64,000 bases of DNA, taken from NCBI GenBank assembly GCA_000231825.2, contig JH720327.1, positions 706,269 through 770,268 of the forward strand, given 5' to 3'. Position 1 is the first letter of the stretch, and each line of letters begins with the position of its first letter. This document shows, one piece after another, positions 35,255-48,969 of the stretch. Made by a program: the position numbers and the translations under genes. Source of the DNA: Tetrahymena elliotti 4EA (lineage: Eukaryota > Ciliophora > Oligohymenophorea > Hymenostomatida > Tetrahymenidae). The notes under the pieces were generated by a model, which was given only the letters and a program-made list of their open reading frames with translations, had not been told where the DNA came from and ran no database searches.

Positions 35255-36379
35255 GGCACTTCCTTCCTTACTTTACTTACTTGATGCTTAATTTGTTTTT
35301 ATCTTTATCTTCTCTTATCCAAACTTTAACTTGAATGTTTGTTTTTTTTTGATATGATAACTGAGAAATATTTTGAATAGCTTTCTTTGTTGTTTTTTTT
35401 GTTTGTTTTACTTAAAACTATAAAATATTTGGACCTTATTTTCAATTAATTTATTTATTCAAAGAATTCTGGAAAGCTTTTTCAATTAAAGAATCTCAGT
35501 AAGTAAATATATTGATGTATGTGTGTATGAATGCATGTATATCCAATTAATTGTACAATTAATTTTCTCTATTCATCATATCTTTAAAACAAATAGTTAG
35601 TTATATTTACTATTCTTTTTCTTTTGCTATCTCTATCATTGGTTCAATCTTCCCTCCTAATATTTTTAAATCTACCATAATTTTTTCCAATCCATTTATC
35701 AATTTCTATAAATTTAAATGTAAAAATGACAGTTTTTTCAGTTTGATTTTATTTTCTGAAATTTATTTTATTTATTTTTTATTTTAGCTAATACATTTTG
35801 AGTATCTTTTATTATAAAATATCTACCAAAAATTAAAAATGATAATTTATAAAATAACTTTTTAAAATATTATAGTTAGCAAGAATAATGTAACATGATT
35901 TTATTTTAATCCTCCAAAACAAAAAGAAAATAACAAGCAAAACACAATAAGCTATGCTTGGTTGCTTAAATAAATTAAGTTATGTTAATTATTGAATTTA
36001 AAATTTAATGATATCCTAATCATTTCGAGATATAAAATATAATTCATACACTTTTTTAAATTTATTTTTACAAATATTTTTCTAACAGCTAAAAGAAAGT
36101 TTAATCAAAAATTATTTAAAACTCTTATTTTAACCAAACAAATGAATAACCAACCTCATATCAGCTTCTTAATAAGTTTCTAAATTTCTTCTAAATCCCT
36201 ATTTATATTGTTTTTTTCTTCTTAAATATATTATGCATCCCATTTCTACTCAATACTTTTCTCTAAACAAAACAAAATAATAGTATATAAATTAATTAAT
36301 TATCAATTAATATTACATAATATAGAATCAAGCTGACAATTTACAGAGTTAAATTAATCCTGAAATTCTTCAATTGTTT
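35255..36379. other. Intergenic, no gene seen
   Basis: AT-rich low-complexity sequence between two minus-strand genes. It includes the presumed promoter of the orphan gene. Confidence 0.6.
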
Positions 36380-38827
36380 TCAAATTATTTCTGCCTCTGA
36401 AATCAAAATTATTTTGCTGTTACAAACATTTTTAATCTAAACTAATATATATTATTTTAAAATAATTTATTAATTGTGAAATAATGGAAAAAAATAAAAT
36501 AAATTTTACTTTTTTGATTTATTGAAAGTAAATTTTAATTCTTATTTCATAACTTTTTCATGAAAAAGATTATCAAAATTTAAATTATTGCCAATTTTCA
36601 ATTCACCAAAATTATTCTTATCTTTTAGTGTTTAACTTTTTGTTATTTCCTTAGCTTAATCCTAATTAGTTTATACATTCATGCTTATTTGAGAAAAATC
36701 ATTGTTATTTTCTTCTGATGGCATTCTCTTTTATTTAGTTTTAAAACATTTGTCAAAGTTCAACTCAGGGAGCTAAATATTCAATCCTTTAATTATTAAT
36801 TGTGAATTATTTTTTTAAGACAAATCAAATGATAGTGGGTTTTCTTTTTTTAATTTTTATTAGTCAACAATAACTACCTAAGTATTAAGAATCTAATTAT
36901 TTTAATTTTATATTTGAAATTAATTATTATGAGAACTCCTAAGATTTTCTATAGTTTTGGGTTTTTTATCATTCGATTTTTCTTCAATTAAATTAAATTT
37001 AGTATTTTCTTTTCCTTGAACCTGTTATTTAGCATCTTTCTTTTACTAATCGAATTTCATTCCTTCAAAATACTAATTAATCTAAATTAAATTCTAATGA
37101 AGATTTTATTTTTTAAACAAACTGTTTTCTTCTTTTAATACCTAAATATCTTTTTATACATTATTTATTTATGCTTCTTCTATTTTCTACTTTTAAGCTT
37201 TAATAGGTATTTCAATAAAACTATCTAATATAAAATCTTTACTAAATTTCTGTATTTTTTTAGAACTAGTTTTTGCTTTTTAATTAATTAATGATTGATT
37301 TAACTTATCATCAGTCCATTGCACTTAAAATTTCTACTATTAATATTATTGCTACTATTCTATTTAGTCCTTCTATTTTTATTATTATTTAAAGTTAGAA
37401 GTAGATGCCTTTGGTAGAACTTCTGATTAATTAGGATTTTCTTTTTTATCAATTTGTTTTTATAATAATAACTAGTCGAATTGTTAATATTATTTTTATT
37501 ATTAACATTAACATACATTAAATTTAATTTCCTATTTAATAGGGCTATCTATTATGTTTTTTTAATTTTATTATTACTTTTATTGATTTTACTATTAATT
37601 AAGTTGCTTTTCTTTGTAGTCATAAAATGAAGTTTTGAATGATTTTTCTTTTGAAAAAGGCAAGTCTTTTTAAAATGTTTAATTCTCTTATTAGCATTTC
37701 CAATTTTCTTGTATCTTAGGTTATTCTTTCAATAAGCACATCTATTATAGCTATTAACATTCATTTTCATTTGTTTAACTGGGTATCTTCTTTTGAGTAG
37801 ACTCTTAGGGAGTACTGTTATTATTTTTATTTATGCTCTATATGTATTCTTGTAGAGGTTATTTTTGATTTGGTTGCTAGTTTTGTTTTTCTGAGCTTGA
37901 TAATTTTTTTAAAGATTCTTCTTCAAAAGGAGAATCTTATTTAAATTACTAATTCTATTACTGTTGATTATGTAATTACTATTCGTATTTTTATTCATAT
38001 TTACTTTCTTAAGATTTTTCTGGTTGAATATCTTATTGTAGAACAATATCTTTCAAAATGTTTTAATTCTATTAATTTTCTAACTTTTGTTGGTGTTGGC
38101 AGTAGTTATTATCACTTTATTTACATATTTTTGTATCTTATTCTTATTAGTATTAGATTGGAATATCTTCATGTCTTATTTTATTCTACTAATACTATTC
38201 TTATTCTTCTTCTAAGCTTTCTTTATAAGAAATCTTAAATTGATCTACCTTTGGTACTTAAGGAGTAATATCTTTTTAATAGCCTTAATTCTACTAATTA
38301 ATTGATTATTAATCTTTATCTTCATTAGAGATAACTAACTGAGATATTTCCACACATAGTTCATTTTAGTTTAAATCACCTTCATTGTTAGTTTTTTAAG
38401 ATATATCTGAGATCATAACTTGACTTTTCCAACTACCTTAAGGGGTATTAGATGAAAGTAATATAGAATTATTTCTTTACATTTATATTGAATTATTTTG
38501 GATTTAATTTTGGACATTATTAACCTAAGATTTATTTTTAGGGGTGTTAATTATGCTCAAATTGTTTTTAGAGGTTTAATTGCACATGTTTTCTTAAGAT
38601 TCTTCTTGAATAGTGTATATATTTTGCTAAACAGTAGCATTTATCATAGAAGAATTGATTTAATTATGGTCATATTACTGCTAGTAGGTAACTTCTTATG
38701 GGATCTCTTGTAAGTTGAGATCATCTAAGTAGTTATTCTCCATATAGTCATTCTGAAAAAAGCTACTATACCAATCTAAATTGTCTATGTTATTAACTTA
38801 TGAATCTGCTTACTAAGACCAACTCAT
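36380..38827 (-). CDS. Gln/Asn-rich protein of unknown function
   Basis: Single continuous ciliate ORF of 815 residues, ATG 38827 (MSWSQQADSQVNN) to TGA 36380-36382; the frame holds through the A runs near 37560. It is very rich in Gln, Asn, Ser and Lys, with polyQ-like clusters (QNQQKQQQNQ, QIEQQQQYQQQ near 37350-37600) and some helical segments. Scattered Cys (CQQLQQMC, FNVCQC) do not form a recognised zinc finger. The composition resembles prion-like or low-complexity regulatory proteins. Most Gln are encoded by TAA/TAG, so the standard code breaks it into fragments. No domain recognised. Confidence 0.7.
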
Positions 38828-39989
38828 ATTCCTTGATTAATTAAACTTTCTTAAATTAAATTTTTGTTTTGATTTACTTAATTCTAGTTAGAATTTAACA
38901 AATCATCTAAGTATTTAAATAAAAAAAATTTAGCAAAGATATGATTGGAAAATTAATTATGTTTTAAAAAATCATCATAGCAAAAATATTAAACAATTAT
39001 TTTAAAAAATAATACTCTTCATTTTAGTTTTTATTTTGCTTTATCTCTAAAATTAAAAATAAATATTATATATAAAAATTAAAACATTTATCAAGAAAGT
39101 AATTTAATTTATTTCTAACTTAATATCAATACCCTTGAAAGTAGATTTACTAAAATAAGGAAGATTAATAAATTTGATCAGATAATAGTTTATATAAATA
39201 TTTCCTAAAGAATTTGATCCTTTCATTAACTTTTCTGATTACTAAAACCAACTCATTTTATCTGAATAATTAAGCCTTACTAAATTAGTTTTTTATTTTG
39301 ATTTTACTTGATTTTAGTGTGAATTCAACAAAAAGAATAATAAATTAAGAATAGACAAATATATAAAGAGACACAAAATAAAAAATAAAGTTAGACTTTA
39401 AATTTAAAAAAAAGTGAGAAAAACAGTTAATTTTTTAATTATTTTTGAGGATGGTATTTACAAATATATTACAAGATTATAAAGTGTTTAGTTATTAATT
39501 TACTTTATTAATATTTTTAAAAATAAATAAATACGATTATGTTATGTTAGTGAGATTTGGTCATTAATCAAGTATGTCATTTAATCAAAATCTGATTATT
39601 ATTTAAATGCTTAATTGATAAGAAGAAGAGATATTGATTGACTTTGACCAGATGGTTGAGGCAAATTAAAATTGCTTTAGAGATTTTAGATATTAAAATG
39701 GTAGTATTTTAATATATTTTGAGTAGTAGAATTGATGGATGGATAGATATTTTAAATAATTGTTTTTAGAAAGGCTTATTTTATGTAAAATAATCAATAA
39801 ATTAAGAATATTTATATTGTTATTTTGTTTTGTTTATTTTTTGTAAATTATAGAGATGGGTTTCTTTTTGTTTTTAAATTAATTTGCAAATGAAAGATTT
39901 ATTCTAGAATATTGAGATTTATGTCAATAGACAAAGATAGATTTATTTATATTTCAGGAAATCAGTTAAATGTTTTTCTGCTTGCTTTT
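38828..39989. other. Intergenic with duplicated gene 5-prime end
   Basis: AT-rich. Contains a copy of the promoter-proximal region and first codons of the Q/N-rich gene (minus strand, ATG 39256). Otherwise no gene seen. Confidence 0.55.
39180..39330 (-). pseudogene. Duplicated 5-prime end of the Q/N-rich gene
   Basis: The minus-strand sequence around ATG 39256 (MSWFQQSEK) and about 75 bases upstream matches that around ATG 38827 (MSWSQQADS), including ATCAAAATAAAAAACTAATTT versus ATCAAAACAAAAATTTAATTT. Similarity fades within 10 codons. Looks like a local partial duplication about 430 bases upstream. Confidence 0.5.
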
Positions 39990-42900
39990 TCAATTATTTT
40001 GAGCGGCCTTGAGTTTATTAGGAGATTAAAGTTAATTAAAGAGAGGATCATTTGTTTCTATAATATTGTAACTTGATGTTCTGTTAGGGAAAATATTGAA
40101 TTCGTTGTTATTGCTAGTATTTTAATTTAAGAATTTTATTTTTTTGAAATTATCCTCATTAATTTAAGGGAAATCAACATATTTTTGTTTTTAATTTAGC
40201 TAATTTATATCAAACCAGGGAGCGGTACCATCACTAGGTCTTTAATTAATATTATAACTAGCAGCTCTAGCAGGAGAGTGATTTTATTTTTAACCTCTAT
40301 GGTCTTCTTCTTAATCATCAGAATCTTCAGTATGATCTGTATTTGTAGGGTTATCAAAAAGTTAATTTGAAAACATGAAGTTACTAGATCTAAATTAAGT
40401 CAAAGCAACTATGTTGAGGGTATTTGATCTTACTCTACGTGCTTCACTCTTTTCAAAAGAGCTTGTTCTACCCTTAACTAATCTATCAATATTTTCGACC
40501 AGCTAGTTTCTATCTAGTTCTAGCTTTTACTTTTCATCATCCTATTTTTTTAAATTGAAAATATTTTTAATATATTGCAGTTATATACTTTATAATATTC
40601 TACCTATAACCATGGATGTTAGAGCATCATATCTGGCTTTATACGATCTTCTGGATTAATAGTTAGACATTTTTTAATCAAATCTTTTGCTTCCTCAGAT
40701 ATTCTATCCCAAGGATCTGATGGGAAACTGTATTCACCTTCAATGATTTTGTTTATCAAATCCTTCACACTTTATTAGTAAAAGATAAAATTAATTAAGG
40801 ATTAATTTGATCTATTTTTTTTATTTTCAAAATCAAATTTTTTTAACAAAAAATTACAATTCAGCTTAGAAAGGTTCTTTGCCACATAGCATTGTATACA
40901 AGATAACACCAGCACTCCAGATATCTATATTCTCGCTTTTATTTTCAATATTAGAAAATTAAAAAAATATTTAAAAAAGAAATTTCTTGATTCAAAAATG
41001 AAGAAATTTGTTTTGTATATTCATTGTTTTTAAATAGAATATTTTTGGTTTTATTTACTCGTAACAGTTTTCTTTGAATATTTCTGGGGCAGAAAAAGCT
41101 ATGGTTCCTGTGTAGGTCCACATTTTAATTCCTTGGAATGGTAGGTTGTTGTTGGAGTAGTCCTTGTAGGAATCGCAGAACTTAGAAACATTAAAGTCGG
41201 TGATTTTGACATTGTCTCCAGCTATTAATAAAATAGAAATTAATTTAAATGTTTTTTTCCTGATCAGACAAATATTTTAAGAAAAGATATATTATCATAA
41301 CTGATAGGTAATTAAAAATGTAATTAGAATTTACTTTCGTCACATAGAATGTTGTTGGGCTTTAAGTCTCTGTGACAAACATACTTGCTATGCATGTAAC
41401 TGATGGCTTACACAATTTATCTGAAAATTTTCTTTGCAATTTACTCTAATAAAAAAGGAAAAATGAAATTTTTATTGTTTTAATTGTAAACAAAAAATAC
41501 CTGAATATGAGCCAAGCTAATTAATGACTTCAAACATTTCCCTTCCCTTAATAAGCTCCATAACACTATAGATTTTTCCCTTAGTCTTGTCAATATATAT
41601 TTCATATACTTTAACAATATTTTTATGCTTCAATTCTCTCAAATGCAAGAATTCGTTTTTGATCTAAAAATTCAAAAAAAATATTTAAATTTTTTTAAGC
41701 AAAAAAGTTTCAATTAAAAAAAGGATCAGCAAAATCTTCTATTTTTTTTGATTCGTAAATTAATTGTTAAAAAGTGTAAGAATCCTCTTTCTTATTTTTG
41801 TCTCTTTCATTTTCAATCAAATATTTGAGAAATTATGTTTTATCAATCTCTTTTATTACCCAAAATTTTATCTGATAAGCAAGCTCTTTATTTTTTGATA
41901 TTTCAGTAACTTTACAAGGAGATTCTAAAAAATATTCACGAGAATTTTAGCTTTGTTAAAAATAAATTTGATAATAATAATATTTGTTTTCCCAGTCTGA
42001 TTAGACAATCAAGATATAGAATTGTTTATAAAATTAAAACAAAATATTAAAGGAGACCTTTTTGCTTGCTTGCTTTTTTGTGGTAAAAAAGATTTTTTTG
42101 TAATAATAAGAAATTCGTGGAAATGCTTGAATTTAATTTAGAAGTTACTGTACTAAAATGTTAATTGGCTATAAAAGAAGAAGATCTACTATTTAAATGA
42201 AATTGTTTTGCTGAAAGATTTTTTTTTAATTTTTACATTCAAAATAGTTTCTTCATCTCTGGTTCTTACAATTTTAACAGCATATTCTGATTAATCAGTT
42301 ATTTTTATTGCTTTTCTAACTAAACCAACACACCCTTCTCCTAAAACGTCTTTGAGTTCATAGTAACTCTCGAAACTATCTCTACTTCCTGCTCTATTCA
42401 AATGAAATATATTATTCTATCTATCCTTATCGATGTCTACAGAATCTTGTTTGCTAGGTATCCTTAAAAATACAGGCTAAACAATATCTTCTTCATTGAA
42501 GCTTAAAACTTTTTCTTCCTTAGAATTTTGTGTATTAATATTATCTGTAACAGCTGCACAATTTTCTTAATTCTGTTATCTACTCTAATTTTGTTCTACA
42601 TTTGTACTCTCCACAAAATCAAATGGAGATACTTCTACATTGCTTTATTACTACTCACTAGGATTTTTCAAAGGACTTTTTTTTCCACTAAAAAAGTCAT
42701 CTATTTTTTATAATAAAACCAATTAACAAAGTTAACTTACAGAAAAGACAAAATTATTTTAATTAATTTCTCTCAAAATGCATATAATAATTATCCTCTT
42801 TATGACTGAACTAATCAATCAATCAATCAACGAACAAATGTATTTATTTATTAATCAATTAATTAATGTTCTATTTCTAAAGTTTTAATTATTTATTTAT

Positions 42901-43432
42901 GTTTTGTGTATTTTCCAATTTTTCCCATTCCAAAATTAAGAGTAATCAGATATCACTCTATATAGACTTAATTCATCTCTATGTAATAATCAGCATAAAT
43001 AACTAACTATCTAACTAAATCAATAGATCAATTAAAGATTGAATTAACAAATGCTAAACTCAATTCCAAAAGGACAAATGAAAAATGAAATTATTGAAAT
43101 GATTAATCATTAAAATATTTACTTTTGAACTTTTCTCTTATTTGCTGTCTTTTGCTCAAAACTTTCGCAAATGATTTATTTCTTGGCCTTTTGAATTCAA
43201 GTGTTTGGCTAAGATTATTGACACCATTTTGATTTTAATCATCCAAAGATATAGGTGAAAATTACTACTAGGGTTGCTAATTTGAGAGCTTAAGATTAGA
43301 GCTGTTGCTGTTTAAGGGATTGTTGCTACTACCTTTTCGAATTGATTAGGGATCGATTTGATCACTAGATTTAGTTTTTTTTTCCTCTTCTAAGATGGCA
43401 AGTTCTATTTACTAATTGCTACAATCTATCAT
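39990..43432 (-). CDS. CaMK/CDPK-like serine/threonine protein kinase
   Basis: ATG 43432 begins a Ser/Asn-rich N-terminus (exon 1 to 43123), then a 422-base intron to 42701. The kinase domain runs from about 42380 to 40600. It shows YYELKDVLGEGCVGLVRKA (Gly loop), YAVKIV (Lys), LRELKHKNIVKVYEIYID, VMELIKGREMFE, CHRDLKPNNIL (intact HRD, about 41350-41390), KITDFNVSKF (DFG changed to DFN), GTIAFSAPEIF, DIWSAGVILYTMLCGKEPF and LQHPWL. Several introns interrupt it. The C-terminal 200 residues after about 40540 are Ser/Asn/acidic with no EF-hands, so a CDPK proper is not supported. It ends at TGA 39990-39992. Likely active if Asn in place of Gly is tolerated. Substrate unknown. Confidence 0.85.
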
Positions 43433-46238
43433 TTTATTATGCTATGAAAATTGTATGTATTTAATCTATAAAAAAACTCTGTTTAATTATTTAATAGTGT
43501 TTTCAGTGAAGTTTTTCTTTAATTTAATTAATTTTTTTCTTCAAATTTGATTTTTTTTGTTCTTCCTCAAAAGTATTAATTATATTATATTTATTTCAAA
43601 CTCCTAATCAATCAAAAATGTATGCACAGCCAATCTTTAATTTCTCACAAAAACTCGAATTTTTGCTTTTTAAAATTAACAAGAAAATAAATTAATTAAT
43701 TAATAAATACATTCAATTCATTCATTAAACATTTTTCATGATTTATATAAATCTTTAAATTCATTTAACTCGCTAGATAAAAATCTATATGAAAAATTGA
43801 TTCTAATCTTTTAATTTTTTCGACATAGCAAAACAAAATAAAAAAAGAAACAAACCAAAAAACAAAATTTATTTTAAAGAGTTTTTTACAATATTTCAGA
43901 TTTAATTTTTCCAATTCAATTTTTTTTGAAAAAAAGAAGAATTCTTTTTTCTTCCAAAAGATTATTTTACTTATCGTGTGATAATTAGAAATACTCAAAA
44001 GCTAATTTAAAGATTTGAGTGCTTACTCCACTCAAAAAGAAATTTTTCATTGTTAAAATTATCAAAATAACATTTTGTAACAAAAATTAGTTCTTTTTTA
44101 ATTAAAATAATTCAAAAATAAGCTTTGTTCTAAAATTTCATCTGACATTTTTGATAACAATTCCTATTAATTACACAAAAATTTTCTTGTTTGTTTGATT
44201 TATGATCGATTAGCAAAAAATAAAAAGATTATTGAAAATTTTGTTTGACACTTTAATGTCAAATTAGTAAAGAAAGAAAAACTTAGAATGTAAAAGATTT
44301 TTATTATGACTTCCTGATCAAATAAAAATTTTTACATTGTTAAATTAATTAGAAAAAAAAATTCTTCTAAAAGAAGAGTTGTTACTAATTCAATCAGTAG
44401 CATAAGATTTAATAAAGGAGAAATTAGTGATTTTAAATAATTTATGCTTTTCTATATGTAAATACGCAAATTTAATCAATCATACAAATGTAAAAGAATA
44501 ATTTGTTAATTTTTGTCTATATTTTTTTGTTTAATCTAAATATTATTACAATTCTTGATATACTAAAAATCTAAACAGACCTAATTACAAACAATTATTC
44601 TAAATAAATCTTATTAGTATTAATCTAAAAAAATACTTATTCCAAGCAAACAAATATAACCCACTAATTTTTATTAGTTTACATAGCAACACAAATTCAA
44701 ATTACGTATTTTCAATTTTATATTATTAATCTGAAAGCTAATTGATTATCGTTAGATCTGTAGAATATTAATTTCTATTAGAAATAATTTAATACTTTTT
44801 CATTTAACTTTTACTGATCACATTTTTCATGACATTCTAAATGTTTTGATCAATTACTTTTCTCTTTGGCTAAAAATCTGTTTTCGTGTTTGAAGATTTT
44901 AGCTTATTCAATTTCAATCCAAATTGAAGAAAACTAAATAAGAACTTCTAATTCAATTCTTTAGCTTTTATTAAACAATTTGATTAGGATAAAACAGCCC
45001 AATATCTTCAAATACAAATTTATTTTAATTATTCTTTGATTTTACCTTTTTTAATTCAAAATCATTCTTTTTTCTCAATATAAGAAATCCTCAGATAAAA
45101 GAATAAACTTTACTCCACTATTAAGATTTTTACTAACCAATTCTTCAACCTAAAAATAATTCAAAGAGAAATATTTCATTTTTAAATTCAATGTTTTTAA
45201 TCAACCAACTTTCATCACTTTTATCTAAAATAAAACAATTTTTTTAATTTCTAAAATTGCTTTGTTTCATTCAAAAAATAGTTATATATTGTTAACTTAA
45301 AGTTCAATCCCATTAAATTAAATAAAAAAACATGTTTTTAATATGATTTGTTAAAATTTTTTACCCAATGAAATATAGCTATTTATAATGAGTTGGGATG
45401 GAATTAAATTGATTTTCTACTTATATTTTCTTTAATTTTCAAATTTAAAGTTACTTTCAATTTGTTTTCATTTTAGTATATTTTTTAAGGTAAGTCATAT
45501 TTGATGAAAAGAAGAAAAAGAATGTAAATTTTTATTAATTTTTTTAATTTCTGATATCATTAAGAGGGTTGATGCATAATTTTAATCCTGTTGGTAAATT
45601 GTTATTATTAACATTAAATTTAAACCTCTCAAAAGAATTTTTTTCTGCTTTTTATTTCAAGATTATTTGTAACATCATATACTTAACAAGAAATATCAAA
45701 CTAATTTATTCATTAAATACTTTTATAAAATATTTATAAAAAAGAAAGTATTTAAATATTTTTATCTTTTTTATTTAATAATCAATTAGTGTTGGGAATA
45801 ATGTTTTTTTTTCTGCTAATAAATAATCTGTTTGTAAACTAGTCTTAAATAAAAGTGTAAGTAATTTTTATCTTAAAATGAATTAAGTAAAAAGTATGAT
45901 TTTACTCAATTTAACTTTATTTTATAAATACTAAGAAAGAATGCTCAGAAATTGTTTAGTTTTGTTGATTATTTGAGTATTAAGTTTGTATTTGATATAT
46001 AGATAATAATTTTATTTAAAAAAGTGAAAAATCTATATTTAATTTTGAATGGTGGTATATTGATTGATTTATTTATTAAAGTTATCTATCTTTTTTTCTT
46101 TCCTATTTTCGCTTTAGAATAAGACAAATTATTACCAATTAAATACAATCCACTTAAGTCAGTCAAAAAAAAGTTTAAAAAGCTAATAAGCGTTTTATTA
46201 AATAAACAACTTAGATAGATAGATAGAGAGAGAGATAA
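43433..46238. other. Intergenic, about 2.8 kb, no gene seen
   Basis: AT-rich between divergent genes (kinase leftwards, orphan rightwards). The minus-strand ORF at 43765 is Lys/Phe-rich low complexity and not credible. It ends with a GATA/GA repeat at 46211-46237 immediately before the next start codon. Confidence 0.55.
46211..46237. repeat. (GATA)n-(GA)n microsatellite at a start codon
   Basis: Tandem GATA units then GAGAGAGAGA, ending two bases before ATG 46239, so it lies in the 5-prime leader of the orphan gene. Confidence 0.85.
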
Positions 46239-47277
46239 ATGACAGAACCTTCTGCCAAGGGAATTTTTGGAGATTACTTTAATAATTAAAAGACTGAGTA
46301 GTTTCCCAGCAGATTTCGTAAATAGGATTTCTAGTCTCCGAAATTCGTTCAGCAGTAAAAGTTGAAACTATCAGGAATAGGAACTAAGTTTTAATAGTTA
46401 ATGGATGCAAGTTTATTTCATAACTATGAGACCCCAAAATCTAGCAACATAACATTAAATAGGATAGAAAGTTAAAATGAGAATCTGAAAATGACAAAAT
46501 CTTAGAGTGTAAATAAAATAAAGAATAAGCAATTCATAGTGTTTCCAAAAATATAAAAATCAATTCGCGATTAACAAATGACTGAACGCAATAATTTATT
46601 CTTACAATATGCAAGTGTTCCTCATGAAAATTTATTGCATGATAAATCTATATCGACTGAGGTATAATCACAAAATTATTTTGATAATTTTAGCTTTAGC
46701 AAATGATCTCAGCAAGCATTTAATCTTTATCTTTGAATAAAAAAAGACAATTAAGAAGATATTTAGTCAGCCATACATTCATTACTAAAATGTAAAGAAA
46801 ATTAGGAAAATTTCACCTTAATCAAATTAAGACCATGTGTGTAAAAAAAGCGTTATAATTCCATACCAAGAAGGTGGCTATTCTATGTAAATGACTTTAT
46901 TATTAAATAAAATAAATTTATATTTTTAATCATATTAATATATTCAATTTAGACCTGGATTACCAAATAGCTAAAATAGAAGTAAAAAATTAACAAACCT
47001 CTCTTTTACAAAAATGTAATGGAACATCACAAATTATAATACAAATTTTGCCCTGTCTAAAAAAGAGAAAGAAATAAGAGAGTATCTCAAAAACGTTAAA
47101 ATTAAAAAAATTCCCAATGAAGAACAAAAAGATTACTAGGATACAACTCAACTCATGTCTTAATAAGGCAATAAATCTACTTTGCATACAGAATTTAACT
47201 TTTTTACCACTTACAGCAAGTCTCCTAAAAACGAAAAAATAAATTCACCATTTTTAACTAGTCCATAAAAGCAGTGA
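46239..47277 (+). CDS. Unknown basic protein
   Basis: ATG 46239 (MTEPSAKGIFGDYF). Three exons fit in phase: 46239-46661, 46717-46886 and 46953-47277, ending at TGA 47275-47277, giving about 305 residues. The protein is rich in Lys, Ser, Gln and Asn, with short basic motifs (KSSNIT-like spacing, VKKIRKISPQ, SFTKMQWN) and Pro-Ser endings such as YSKSPKNEK and PFLTSPQKQ. No domain recognised and no membrane segment. The first intron acceptor was chosen because only it keeps the frame open. Possibly a cytoskeletal or regulatory protein; function not assigned. Confidence 0.6.
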
Positions 47278-47809
47278 TGAGGCATAAAATAGGGAATAAT
47301 CCATTTATTCACATATTTTTTACATAAATTCTTATATTAAATATAATGAAAGATAAAAATATTTATCAATTACCATAATTTTAATCAAAAATATAATTTA
47401 TTTATTCCATGTATTATAAACACAAATGTTTGATAATTATTAATTTATTTGTTTATTTCAACTCACCAATCTCTAATTTACCACACAAAAATTTTATTTT
47501 TCCAAGTTAAAATTCATTCATTTAGAAATCCAAATATTAAAAAAAGTATTAAAATTAAGTTTATGAATAAAATTCACAATATATTAAAACAATCAAATTC
47601 TTAAAAGTATTTGGTCTCTAGCATAATTCTAATACTAATTCTAATTTTAAATTAAATCAATTTATAGACTGACTGATATCATCTTAGCATATATTAACAT
47701 ATAGGGTAATAAATCCTTTAAGTATAATCAAAGTCTTTTTGCTTTTAAGAATCAATTTTGTTATCACTATTAAGAATCACGAATAATCTAATTGGAAATC
47801 ATTTATTAA

Positions 47810-48002
47810 TTTAGAATCTCTAAAATTTAAAAAAAAAATTTTTTGAAAAGAAATTTCTTTGAAATAAAAAATAAAATATTTAAATTGAGTAATTAGATTT
47901 TAGAAATATTTAGAATCTCTAAAACAATTTTTTTGAAAAGAAATTTCTTGAAATAAAAAATAAAATTTTTAAATTGAGTAATTAGATTTTAGAAATTTTT
48001 TT
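47810..48002. repeat. Tandem duplication, unit 99 bp, 2 copies
   Basis: TTTAGAATCTCTAAAA through GAGTAATTAGATTTTAGAAA occurs twice, at 47811 and 47910, with small indels in A/T runs. Confidence 0.85.
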
Positions 48003-48487
48003 TTTGGCTGAGTAATGTCTTGATGAAAATCTTTTTTGCTATATTGAAACAATAAGATTTATTTGCATAAAATGGGTGAAAAAATCAATAATGAGATTTT
48101 TAGATTTAAATTCTAAGAATAAATAAAAACAATTAAATTATTAACAACTTTGTTAAAATTTATTTTGAAGATTTTTAAATTTTAAACTAAAACATGAATT
48201 TTAAAAATGTTGTAAAGAAAATAAATTGAGATCTATCTATTCAATAATAAAATAAATCTAAATTTTATTATGAAATAAATTACTTTATTATTTTTGTTTA
48301 AATATATAATTTTCAAGATTAAATTAAACAAAATCGAAGAAATAATTTAAAATATTAAACCATCATTTTATTGCCATTTAAGAATTCTAATATTTCTAGA
48401 TGATGTGAAGACTGCTTTAGAATATTTAATTAAATTATCACATGTTTTTTTATTCAAATTATTTGGAAGATTGAAAGGTTTTTATTT

Positions 48488-48550
48488 ATAATTCAAATTT
48501 ATGATCAATTATTTATTATTCAAATTTATGATCAATTATTTATTATTCTA
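48488..48550. repeat. Tandem duplication, unit about 32 bp, 2 copies
   Basis: AATTCAAATTTATGATCAAT followed by TATTTATTATT appears twice in direct succession. Confidence 0.85.
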
Positions 48551-48969
48551 GCTTGAAAAAATAAATGATAAATAGACTTTAAAGTAGTTTATGGGTTAGA
48601 AATAGCTCGAAAAAGCTATTTTGGTAAAATTTTTAATCGAAAATGAAGAAATAAATTAGAAGAGTAAAAATAATTAAAAAGTATGTTTACATTATTTTAC
48701 ATGTTATTTGTTTGCATTGAATTTAGAGAGAAGAAAGAAAGTATCGTAGCTTTAATGTTCAATAATTTGAACAAAAAAAAGGCTAATTTATGTGATAGTA
48801 ATTGATGATTAGTAATTAATGGGAAGATATTTAGTTAAAGTAAATTATGATTATTTTTTAGATAAATTAGCTAGCTTTTGAATCCAACCAAAAAAAAAAT
48901 AATAAAAATCTAAAATTTTAATTTATTAGTATAATAATAGATATTAAAAGATTTAGTTGAGAGCTTGAA

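Larger units (their letters stand above)
47278..48969. other. Intergenic with short tandem duplications
   Basis: No gene seen. Two tandem repeats are recorded separately. The last 300 bases are the presumed promoter of the JmjC gene. Confidence 0.6.

Noticed and set aside
37540..37570. Suspected frameshift in the Q/N-rich gene at an A run
   Set aside because: Recounting codon positions from both ends shows the same frame on either side; the earlier impression was a counting slip.
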